Assembly (NCBI GenBank): GCA_018398585.1
Contig: JAGTTD010000015.1
Coordinates: 26,927,478-26,991,477, forward strand
Reading direction: 5' to 3'
Length of the DNA stretch: 64,000 nt
Source: Simmondsia chinensis
Taxonomy: Eukaryota > Streptophyta > Magnoliopsida > Caryophyllales > Simmondsiaceae
The position numbers and the translations under genes were made by a program. Of this stretch, positions 54,481 to 64,000 are shown piece by piece; position 1 is the first letter of the stretch; each line of letters starts with the position of its first letter. Below the pieces are notes generated by a model, which saw only the letters and a list, made by a program, of their open reading frames with translations, was not told the origin of the DNA and did no database searches.

Positions 54481-56390
54481 ACGTTTATAGGCCGTTGAAC
54501 TTCATTTAAACTCCTTCGCACCCGTTATCAATGGTGCAAGAGCGATGATTAGGATTTGCATGAAGGTATAGGGCCCTCGGTTTAACATAGCAGTGTTGAG
54601 GATCAATGCAAGGATTGTAGCCGTATGATCGAAGTAAGTTGCATATGCTGGTATATGTTGCTTGAAATAATGAAAAACATGTTATTTTAAGCGTTGAAAC
54701 ATGTATTTTTCAAGCTAAATGTGTTGCTACAAGTTGTTATGGGTTGTCAGCTGCTGTGTGTTATTGTTCATTGGCAGTTTATGACATTTATCTGCTGAAC
54801 GGTGATGCTCATACTAAATTTGGTGCTGTCCATATTGATCTTGGACTGTATATTGTGTACATACTGCAGATTATGACTATATGCTGTTGAACTTTTGAAG
54901 TGCTGAATTTGTTCTTGCTGTAATGTTGTGCAACTGCTATTTTTTGGGCTGTCTATGCTGAACTTGCTATGTTTTGCTGAATTTCAGCTTGTGGTTGGGA
55001 AAAACATTGATATGTTTGAGTCATATGTGGACTTGTGTTGTCCTGGAAGACTATTATGCACTTAGGATCATTGTGTATGCCTTCTTTTCTAGTTTTGAGA
55101 AAAGGGTAAGGTGCATGTCATATGAGAATCTCGTTTGATCTTGGGCATGGTATTCAGCTTTCATCTAGATACCTTATTAGGGTTATTGCCATATGTTGTA
55201 AGCTCATGTGGTCATTTGGATGACTATATGGCTCTAGTGTTTATCTGTTGAGGAGAAAAACATGGCATCTCGTCACAAACTAAATATGCTAAGGTGATTG
55301 ATAGCATTATGTTTTGATGAATAAGACAACATTCATCCTATTATATCATATGTCACTAGTAGATCTAGTCTTATATACATGGGATCCAAATAATGAATAT
55401 TAACGTGCTCTAATTAAATTGTTGCGGTACTAGTGAAGCACTATGAATGGGGTCTACATTGTAATAGACTTTTTGCTGTGTTTGGTTTCTAATATCAATG
55501 AAAGATATTCTACTAATTACAATGTATTTAGGCTCATTAGTGAGCCATATTTTGTGACACCCCTTTGAAACTTGCATATTTTAGTTGCCCTTAAACATTT
55601 AGTTGGCAGGTAGAAAAATAGAACGGCTTAGGAATGCATTGTGAGACATTCCATTGTGGGGGTTGTAAGAGCACCCGAGAGCCTATGAGGTATGTTGTCT
55701 GATCATAATCTTTTTTGATTATTGTGTTTTTACCAATGTTTGCTAGTTATAGCTAGCTTATAGAAATTGATTATAGTAGAAATATTATTTTGGCGATTGT
55801 CCGAAGTTGGTATAAATAGCTTGATGATGCTAAGCACTTGGACTCAAGAGCCTTGTAGAGGCTTGGGTTGCCTTAAGTTGAATTGTAAAAGGCATCTTGT
55901 AAATTATGGTCTTCTGTACCCCTTTCTCTTTAGATCACCAAAATTTGATACAATATTGGTAATACATGGATTACCCATAATAGTAATAATGTATGTACTC
56001 TAAGTGCGATGAGAACGGGTATACGGTCTTTTGTGACCTAAACTGGTGGTGATCCAATTAATTAGATATGATAATGTTTCACAATTGTGATGGTATGTGA
56101 AATTGACAAATTTGCGTTATATCTCCTTCGTGCCAACTGTACATACTATATACGTGCGATATGTGTACTATTTGAGTACTTGAGATGGAGATATGATTGA
56201 TATGATATTTGCTCCACTATTGTGTTATACTGACCTTGTTGAAGTTGGCAGGCGATGGAGCTAGTTGTTTAATAGCTCGTTATAGATACCTCAATGTGGG
56301 GGTGAGAATAATTCGTAATTGATATTGGCAGTGGCCAACTCTCAAGTACCGCTTTGTTGCAATATAGTGTGAAATACCATGTATGATGGT
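54481..56390. other. Gene-free region, possible decayed Copia interior
   Basis: No frame of note or element ends. It lies directly upstream of Copia RNase H remains, so part of it could be the worn-out interior of that element; this is inference only. Confidence 0.45.
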
Positions 56391-56429
56391 TGTGCATGAT
56401 GCTTCAACCTAACCTATAGTCCACGAGGA

Positions 56430-56640
56430 TGGTGTGGACACTGCACACTGGATGGGTTTGGCAAGAGGAGACCTATTCGTCTCAGGCATAAGATCGTAAA
56501 CGATCTACTCGAAAGAAAGTGATATCACTAAATTGTGTAAAGTCTGAAAAAAACCTTGTGGATCCATTGATAAAGATGCTATGTCAAAAAATAATTGTGC
56601 AAACATCGAGGGGGACGGGACTAAAGTCTATACATGAATA
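56430..56640 (+). pseudogene. C-terminal RNase H remnant of a Copia element
   Basis: The frame reads GKRRPIRLRHKIVNDLLERK, then VKSEKNLVDPLIKML and RGTGLKSIHE before a stop at about 56639. This is the typical end of Copia RNase H (compare RGMGLKPKEE of element 2). Confidence 0.8.
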
Positions 56641-56817
56641 AACTGTGATGTATCCCACCTGGTCTTAATAGGTTCAATGTGAAAAGTCATAATTTCATTC
56701 AAGGAATGCACTGTGTTTTATGTTGTCCCTCCCTATGGTGTGGTAGTACGGAGACGGGTCCATAGCCATATGTTTGGTGGTGTAAGCAAGGCTTGCACTT
56801 GATGGATACTGTTTGTA

Positions 56818-57251
56818 TGTTACCGGGAGTGATGTTGAGCTTTAGCTTTTAATGGACCCATATCCATATGTTTGGTGGTGTGCGGTAACACACACTTGAA
56901 GGGATCCACTTATGTAGGTGTGGGAGTCTGGCCGCTCCCTATGAAGGTTCAAGACTTGCCTTCTAGAGCGCCTATGAATATACAAGACGAGCGCATGGCC
57001 GATAAAACGCGCCGAACTGCATGAGTTGTCATTATGTTACCAAGGAGTAAGGTTGAACTCTAGCTCTTAATGGACCCATAGCCATATGTTTGGCGGTGTG
57101 CGGTAACACACACTTAATGGGATCTACCTATATAGGTGTGGGAGTGTGGCCGCTCCCTATGAAGGTTTAAGACTTGCCTTCTAGAGCGCCTATGAATATC
57201 CAAGACGAGCGCTTGGCCGATAAAATGCGCCACACCGCAGGAGTTGTCGAG
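56818..57251 (+). repeat. 217-bp tandem repeat in the Copia remnant's 3' region
   Basis: Copies start at 56818 and 57035 (TGTTACCGGGAGT / TGTTACCAAGGAGT) and share CCATATGTTTGG, GTGCGGTAACACACACTT, CTAGAGCGCCTATGAATAT. A partial third copy (GGTCCATAGCCATATGTTTG, about 56757) precedes them. Confidence 0.88.
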
Positions 57252-57458
57252 ATCTGGAGTTTTGTACGTGTCCAAGTGGAAGATTATACAACCCCATGTG
57301 AGGTTCAAGACGAAAGTCACCTTGCAAGATGTTGGTTCTAAACTTGGGTTACACTAGGTGACGATTCAAGTCGCAAGACATTGGCACTGAAAAACTGAAC
57401 TCCCTTTGCCCAATCGATCATTCTTTGCTCTTTTCCGCTTATATCCTTTGTGGGAGAT

Positions 57459-58160
57459 TGTTGAAAAAAATGATATAAGCTAATATTTAGTTTTATAGGG
57501 GAGGTGTATCCTACATTAAGAAATAGTGTGGATGATCCTTTTCTTAACGGGTCCATTTATTTCTCGGAAAATATTTTTCAAGACCCGTTACTAGCCGCTT
57601 ACCCGTAGAGGTTTGATGTCATTAAATTTGTGACCGTTTATAGCCGTTGATATTTATTGCACCCCATTTTAATACATTTTACTGTTGTAATTTATTACGT
57701 CAGTTATTTTACCGTTACAATTTATTACGTCCCATAAAATTGCCGTTGCAAATTAAAATCCAAAAAAAAATTCACGTCCCACTATAAACCTACTCCAATC
57801 TTTCTCTCCTAATAAGATATAATCCCACCCTTTCTGATATTACAATTTACAGCTGAAACCAAGAAACCCCCCACAAAACCCTTGATCCCATTTCACTCTC
57901 TCTCTCTCTCTGATTCTTTCGGCGCTCTTTAACATCGCAATTCTCCGATAGAATCAATCTGTACAAGTTTAGCTGTAGCTCAATCGAGATCTAGAACTTG
58001 GGCAAAGTTCTTAGGCGCTCCTACCCGACAATTAACAAGTGCACGTTAAGAGTCGGATCGCGTTAATGCTGGAGGACGGCCGCCGGTTATACTGTGTTCA
58101 CCGGAGCAGCGGCGAAATCGTCTTTTAGGACAGTGGCACTTACCACGGCGCGATATTATT
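57459..58160 (+). repeat. Probable 3' LTR of the Copia remnant
   Basis: It starts TGTTGAAAAAAATGATATAA directly after the purine tract TTGTGGGAGAT. The later part (about 57900-58150) is GC-richer and resembles a U5/leader region. The right border is uncertain and no 5' LTR is seen in the window. Confidence 0.65.
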
Positions 58161-59250
58161 ATTTTGTAAGATCTTTCTAATTACTCTCTCCTTCGTTGAA
58201 TGTTCTAATTGCTTTCCGGTATTGTAGCCTCTTTTCCCACTTTCAGTATTATTTTGATTGCTATTTTTAGATATTTTTTGTTGGAATTGTTTGTTATCAT
58301 TTCGTTACAATTCCACTATTTTCATTACATATTTTTACTGCTGAATTTTTTTGTTGAATTTTCACTGCGATTTTCCTATTTCAAGGCAATTCTTCTAACA
58401 ATGCACATAATGTAACCTTGCCTCCGCAACACCAGCGCGGTTGGTCAACGCTATCATGCCAATCAACGCCATAAGACAAACTCGGCACAATGACTTCATC
58501 TTGGCATTGCGCTCAGCTCGCTCTTAGTCTACCTTTTTCTTTGATCTTTGTGGTTTTAACAATGGGGCAAAAAAGGTGTAAGGTTGAGGGTTGATATATA
58601 ATGTTTAGGAAGTTATCATCAGCGAATTCTAAGGTTGAAATTTCTAGCAAAATGAGAGTTTGGTAAAATTTGTGAGGAAATAATTAGTTTTTTTCTTTTG
58701 TTTTACAGCTTAGTTTAGATATGTACATTGTTGTATCCAAACTTAATTTTATATTTGTAAAAAAGAATTATCTTATTTTAGGTGTGACACCTTGATTTTT
58801 CGTTTCTCCTCCTCATGGTGTGGAATAAATGAGTATAATATCTTTATAGTTCCATTATCTAGTACATACAGTTGAAAATATTGCGCAATAACACACTTAA
58901 AATATAATACAGTAGCATAAAATAAATGTTATGTTATATATTATATTCTGTTCTCAAATATTAAAGAAGACATTATTGATAGTAAGTTTATAAAATATTA
59001 TTCAATTTTAAATCATATTGAAAATTATAGTTATAGCTAGAGAATTTTTAATATTTTGATTATATTTAACTGAACCGAAATACCTTTTGATAGAGTTAAT
59101 CGAACATTGAACACTTCTAATGTCCGGTGACAATGTGAGAGGGGGGTTAGGGAGGCCGATGATGGTGTGAAGGGGGATGGGCGACGTCAGTATGGCGTTA
59201 GGGGACTGATGAGGCTGTGATGGCACAAGGTATTATTATTAAATTGGATT
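58161..59250. other. AT-rich region with no gene seen
   Basis: No supported feature. Confidence 0.5.
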
Positions 59251-59259
59251 TTTTATTGA

Positions 59260-59690
59260 AAACTATTTTAATTTTAAGTGCGGTTTTAAAAAATTACTTA
59301 GATGTTTAAATTATTTAAAAAGTTACCTAAAATTTTAAAAATTTTTCAATGTCGCACATTAATGTTAAGGCTATTAACATCCGTTAGTTTTTGTTTACGT
59401 GGCTTTTTGAAAAAAATAATTAAAAAAAATTCGAATTCACATTTAAAATAATTTCAAAATACATTAAATATTTAAATAGATATTTTAATTATCTAAAAAA
59501 TTTGTAAATATTTGAAAAATAATTTTTATTTTTAAGAAAAAATATTTTTTAAATGTCACATTAGCAAAAAAATAACAAATATTAGGTGTGACATTGAAAA
59601 TCTTTTAAAATTTTAGGCGATGTTTTAAAAATTTTGAAAATGTAGATAATTTTTTAAAATCGCACCTAAAATTTAGGCGGTTTTCATATA
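59260..59690. mobile_element. Foldback MITE with ~100-bp imperfect arms
   Basis: The left arm (about 59265-59370, AAGTGCGGTTTTAAAAAATT ... TTTTTCAATGTCGCACATTA) is the inverted match of the right arm (about 59580-59690, GTGTGACATTGAAAATCTTT ... TTTTTTAAAATCGCACCTAA). No coding content. The target duplication was not resolved. Confidence 0.65.
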
Positions 59691-59700
59691 TATAAATTAA

Positions 59701-59760
59701 TATCATATTTTAGTATTATCATTTGTTCTATATCATATTTTAGTATTATCATTTGTTCTA
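59701..59760 (+). repeat. Perfect 30-bp tandem duplication
   Basis: 59701-59730 and 59731-59760 are identical (TATCATATTTTAGTATTATC plus ten more bases). Confidence 0.97.
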
Positions 59761-59769
59761 AAGATTTAA

Positions 59770-61035
59770 ATAAGTTTTGGATTTGTGTCGAATACTTGTT
59801 CCACCTGTTGGATTGAATTTGGTTGAATTTTTATACCATATATAAACTTTTTTTGGATTTGGGTTGGATTGGGTCATGTTTTTTTTGGAGTTGGATATGG
59901 ATGAAGGTAAACCCGACATGAACTCAACTCATTGCCATCCTATACAGAATCAGCCTTGACAATTTTGTGTCACAAACCTAAGTCCGTGACTTGGATAATT
60001 TTTGGGAAAGACCGAGAGAGAGAGAAAGAAGAGAGATTAGAGAATAAGATGAAGGAAGGAAGAGAATTTTTAGTAGAAGGAAAGAGTAGAAGAGAGACGG
60101 TTAGAAGAGAGAGGAAAAATATGAGATTCAAATTCATATATTTCATTGGATGATTCAAAATACAAGGGTTACATAGCTTTATATAGAGTTTTGGGAGGGG
60201 GGAAGACCGGTACACAACTCACCCCACTACTCATCAACTACATTTAATGCTAAACTTTGCTTACAAGAAAAGTCTACCTAATCCTACCTACTCCCATGTG
60301 GGAAACCGGTTTGGCTAAGTAACCGGTACACATCCCCTCATCTTAATTGATATTATATTTTACATTACATATCCTGTACAAAATAATAAAAGCAAAAAAA
60401 GACTGATACACAGTGCGTGACATTTTGAGGCCCCAAACAAACATTACAAATGAGACACTTTATAATATTAATATTTCTCAAAGTAACATAGTACTAATAC
60501 AACAAATTATGAAATTTTAATCATAAAATTTATTAATATTAACAATTGAGACTTTATAAACTATAATTACTGGAATATAGGACCTCTAAAATTTAGCGGC
60601 CTTAACAGTTGTTTGGATTGTTTCGGGTCATATTCTGTTCCCGTGCCGTAACCCATCCCATTTTCATATCTAGATAAGGGAATTTATCGCTTAAGTATCC
60701 CAAAGTTTTAGTATTTATGACTTAGGTATCTTGACATTCCAATGTATACAATGAAGTACCCTGAGTTTTAGACATTTTATCACTTAAGTACCCTGAAATT
60801 TTAAAATTTTATTAACTAGGTATCATTTTGTCAAAAATTCGATAGATTTTAGTTAGAATTTCTAAAATTGAACATGATTTCAACAATATAGAATTATCTT
60901 CATTGGAATTTGAATTTTTTGCCTAAAAATGAGAAAATAACACATAATTATTGTAATTTTTAGGTGGTCTACATCAAAATTTTGATGAGCATTTTATCGC
61001 AATTCATTGAATTTTGATGAAAACATTGATACTAC
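59770..61035. other. Region with no gene seen
   Basis: It includes a GA-rich tract (about 60010-60120) and repeats of AAGTACCCTGA / TTAGGTATC (60690-60830). No supported gene. Confidence 0.5.
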
Positions 61036-61043
61036 CTTATATA

Positions 61044-61661
61044 TAGGGCTGCAAATGAGTCGAGTTGAGCCGAGCCACAGCTTGCTCGGCTTGGCTTGTT
61101 AACTAAATAAGACTGGCTCCGTATTGGTATTATTTATCTAATCGAGCGGCATATATGTTCTCGGCTCGGCTCGTTTACTAAATGAGACCGACTCATTAAC
61201 TAAATGAGACCGGCTCGTTAACTAAATAAGACCTGCTTGGTATCGGTATCATTTAGGCTTGATTATTTGGTGAGCTGGCTTGTTGCACTTTGTTGATTCA
61301 TTGGGTTCATTTACGGGCTTCTTAGGCTCATTAATTAGCCTTGTTAGACTCATTTATAATTATTGTTACTTGGATTGCTAGAGAAGGATAATAAAGTAAA
61401 TCATGCATGGAAATTGAAAAAAAAATACATGATATTCAATTCCGCAATCTAGACATGTGCATCAATGATCGAGTCGGCTCATGAGCAAATAAACGAGCCG
61501 GCTCGTGAGCCTTTCGAGCCGAGTCGGCTTTAATTTGATTTGGCTCGTTTATTAAAACGAGCCGAGCTGGCTCTCGAGTCAGCTTAGACAAATCCGAGCC
61601 GAGTCCTTAACGAGTCGGGTTAAACTAGCTTGCAAGCCGGCTTGGCTCATTTGCAGCCCTA
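61044..61661. mobile_element. Non-autonomous hAT-like MITE (TAGGGCTGCAAATGAG ends)
   Basis: Ends TAGGGCTGCAAATGAG and CTCATTTGCAGCCCTA are a perfect 16-bp inverted pair. The flanks CTTATATA (61036-61043) and TTTATATA (61662-61669) match at 7 of 8, fitting a hAT duplication. The interior carries many GAGCCGGCTCG-type motifs and no gene. Confidence 0.85.
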
Positions 61662-61669
61662 TTTATATA

Positions 61670-62073
61670 TATATATATTGTAAAATTAATTAGATTTTTA
61701 CAAAAAATTATCAAATTCTGTCATAGAATATCAAAATAATAAAATATTTAAATCTTATAATATTCTATTATATATATTAAAATATTAAAATATCTAAATA
61801 ATAAATGCTCAAAATTTACAACATCTAAATAATAATTTTCCTCCAAATGATGATTACTTGCCGCGGAAAGCCCTTAAAGGCTCACATGATCCAATACCCG
61901 AACCCGAACCCGAACTAAAACCTCTCCCGAACCATCCTGCTCTTTCTACACACACGCTCTCTTTCCCCTCCTCAGAAGAACTCTCTAGAACCCACCCTCC
62001 GCGCACCCACTCTCTCTCCTCCCACATTAAAAACCCTATCTTCCATTTCTACACCCACCACCTATCTGCTCCC

Positions 62074-62118
<45 letters not shown>

Positions 62119-62159
62119 GATTCTTCCATTTGGGCCGTTTCTAGAAGGTACCAGAAGCC
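61670..62159 (+). promoter_or_regulatory. Upstream region and 5' leader of the FKBP gene
   Basis: AT-rich to about 61850, then C-rich leader-like sequence with a (CT)n microsatellite at 62077-62116, common in plant 5' UTRs. TTCTAGAA (62139-62146), 13 bp before the ATG, fits a minimal heat-shock element core; its place in the leader makes a role uncertain. I cannot fix the TATA box or start site. Confidence 0.5.
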
Positions 62160-62346
62160 ATGGATGAGGACTTCGAGATGCCACCGCTGGGGGCGATGAA
62201 CGACGAAGAGATGGGGTTCGGCGACGACGAAGCGCCGGTGATGAAGGTAGGAGAAGAGAAGGAGATAGGAAAGCAAGGGTTGAAGAAGAAGCTTCTTAAG
62301 GAAGGTGAAGGTTGGGATACTCCTGATAATGGCGATGAAGTCGAAG
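62160..62346 (+). CDS. Exon 1 of a ROF1/FKBP62-type peptidyl-prolyl cis-trans isomerase
   Basis: ATG at 62160; 62 codons plus one base, ending at a good donor (GTCGAAG|GTAATC). The peptide (DEDFEMPPLGAMNDEEM ... MKVGEEKEIG, then QGLKKKLLKEGEGWDTP, NGDEVE) matches the N-terminus of plant multidomain FKBPs ROF1/ROF2 (FKBP62/65). These have three FKBP domains, TPR repeats and a calmodulin site and work with HSP90 in heat-stress responses. In relatives the next residues are VHYTG, which fits the phase-1 end. The rest of the gene lies beyond the window. Confidence 0.9.
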
Positions 62347-62734
62347 GTAATCTTAGATTTGTTTATTTATCCTATTCTTTTTTCTCTCCTTTGTTTTGTG
62401 TAAATGAAGAATTACCCTAAGTTTGGAGTTATTTACTGATACGAATATTACCGAGGGTCACGCTCGAATTAATCTCGGGCCTTCCCGGCTATGGCATGCT
62501 ACATCATCAATCAAAACCCTAATTAGTTAGAACAAATAAGGCGCCATTAATATTATGAATAGTATGTTGAGTATTGTGTTATGTAATTGCTCTCTCTCTC
62601 TCCCCCGTTCATATATGTCTTCCCCCGCCTTCATCCATGTAATTCTCCCATTTCGTCTATCAATATAATACTATCCATATGTTTTTATGCCCTGATACGT
62701 TGATCCAATTATGTGTTGTAACATATACAAGTCT

Positions 62735-63110
62735 TTCACGTTTATAAGTTTGTTTAAATTGATCCCTCTTTTTTTTTTTTTTTTTTTAGTTCATTCAAAT
62801 TAGTCCCCAATCTTTTCATTTTTTTTAAAATGGTCCTTAATGCTTTATATTATAATAAGTTTAGTCTCTCGGTCTTTTTAATTTTTAACTAATTTGATAC
62901 ACCATGTAGATGACTAATTTTGTCATAAAATAAAATGTATTTTGAACAAAACAAAAATAAGGGACTAATTTGAAAAAAATAAAAGCGCAATTTTAACAAA
63001 GTTATAAGGATGGGGAGCTAATTTGAATAAATTTAAAAAGATAAAGGATCAATTTGAACAATATAAGAGTTGAGGGACCTATTTAAATAAACTTATAAAC
63101 ATGAGGGACG
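62735..63110. mobile_element. Inverted-repeat MITE in the FKBP intron
   Basis: The left end ACGTTTATAAGTTTGTTTAA pairs imperfectly with the right end AAATAAACTTATAAACATGA. Internal blocks of the type AATTGATCCCT / GGACTAATTTGAA repeat in both orientations. No gene. Confidence 0.6.
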
Positions 63111-63378
63111 GTGTAAATAACTTCTAAGTTTGATTTAATTTCTTATCGAAATAATAAGTAATATTTAGAGATAATGTACAGGGACAAATGTTCTCAAAAT
63201 TACAAAAAAAAAAAAAAGAAAAAGAAAAAAAATGTAAATTAATAACATAAAGCCTTCAATTTCTTTGTGGATCAACTAAGTTTGTCAACGAAGCCTCCAA
63301 AACTTTTTATCCAAATAGTTCCTAAAAAGATCATGTTTTCAGATAAGAAATCACCTAGCATGGGGAATCAGAAATAGG

Positions 63379-63740
63379 CTCAAAGGCCTTTGGTTACCAG
63401 GAAGTAAATGCATGAAATCAGAATTCATGGCATTTGTGCATTTGCCCTCTCATAATACATGAAGGATCAATTTTTCCTGCACACTCAGTATATATGATAA
63501 ATATGCTAATGGGTGTACATAATTTTATTAAAATACTCAATAGTTTGGTTACCAGGAAGAGCATGGAAAGTGAAAATTCCTTAGCAATTTCTAATTTTGT
63601 AAAAATGCAGGAAGTTCAATTTTCCATTTTGGCAACCCAAATAATTTATACCTACTCCCAGAGAAATTAACATAGGAATTAAATTATTGGAAATACAACT
63701 TTCAATAAAAACTCAATTCATAAGTTATGCAAACAAGGCC
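63379..63740. mobile_element. TIR element (AGGCCTTTGGTTACC ends) in the FKBP intron
   Basis: The left end AGGCCTTTGGTTACCAGGAA and right end TATGCAAACAAGGCCT are imperfect inverted repeats. TTTGGTTACCAGGAAG occurs twice (63391 and 63544). The interior GGAAAGTGAAAATTC resembles 757-800, so it may share a family with the outer element at 208-7620. Confidence 0.55.
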
Positions 63741-64000
63741 TAAGAAGAAAGGAAATAATACCTTTTGATTGATCATGAATATTGATTACATTCATCTCTT
63801 ATTTGTAGATATGCTAGACCTAAGAAATCAAATTCTTGAAAATTTGATAACATGAAAAAGGCAACTACTAGATCAAGAGAAATTTTCACTGAGATCATTA
63901 TCTCTCGCCATGATTTTGTGTAATGAACCCTCAGTTTGGTTTAGTTTTAGTAAAGAGTGAAACCGGGAAAAGCTAGCAAATATGTGTAAATCTTAAAACT

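Larger units (their letters stand above)
62347..64000 (+). other. Intron 1 of the FKBP gene, at least 1.65 kb, TE-filled
   Basis: No further FKBP exon is found up to the window end. It holds an inverted-repeat MITE (about 62735-63110) and a TIR element (about 63379-63740). Confidence 0.7.

Noticed and set aside
62049..62276. Minus-strand frame across the FKBP exon
   Set aside because: Antisense shadow dominated by the (CT)n tract.

Overview
The window is plant nuclear DNA, most likely from an angiosperm with a large, repeat-rich genome. The evidence is spliceosomal introns with GT/AG ends, plant-type Copia, Gypsy, hAT and Mutator elements, an integrated caulimovirid, and plant single-copy genes (a P-class PPR gene and exon 1 of a ROF1/FKBP62-type immunophilin). 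I cannot name the species. Only two host genes look functional: the PPR gene (50576-51667, minus) and the FKBP exon (62160-62346, plus). Nearly everything else is mobile DNA nested several layers deep.

Layout. 208-7620: a small TIR element carrying a 515-bp hAT-like element (232-746) and a decayed Copia element (868-7469), which itself holds a 1.3-kb hAT-like element (1520-2839) with an 8-bp target duplication. 8060-22825: one complete 14.8-kb Mutator-like element (MULE) with a 9-bp target duplication. It holds a captured, broken ULP1-type (DUF1985 + C48) gene on plus and a broken MuDR-type transposase on minus. A foldback zone between the two contains a near-perfect hairpin made from a piece of an FDM/IDN2-like gene (RNA-directed DNA methylation). 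Five arrays of repeats with a palindromic core run through the element. 23026-28674: a fairly young Copia element. 29087-36935: a hAT-like element (8-bp target duplication) that contains two MITEs and an endogenous caulimovirid of nearly one genome length, itself interrupted by a 1.57-kb solo LTR. 37160-42950: a Gypsy element sitting inside an RNase-H-like gene and interrupted by another hAT-like element. 43-46.3 kb: MITEs, SINEs and low-complexity DNA. 47.0-48.2 kb: a retrocopy of a plastid/envelope ADP,ATP carrier gene broken by a solo LTR. 48529-48756 and 51840-51991: two copies of a SINE-like repeat with a 5S rRNA head, flanking the PPR gene. 52-62 kb: decayed repeats, a Copia 3' remnant and small MITEs. 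62160 to the end: exon 1 and most of intron 1 of the FKBP gene.

Most interesting is the MULE. It appears to combine a captured ULP1 gene, dispersed arrays of an ATCATACAC-N-GTGTATGAT-type core, and a hairpin that, if transcribed, could yield small RNAs matching a host silencing factor. That is a hypothesis from sequence alone. All coordinates come from reading by eye. Element ends supported by target-site duplications are exact; other repeat borders are approximate.
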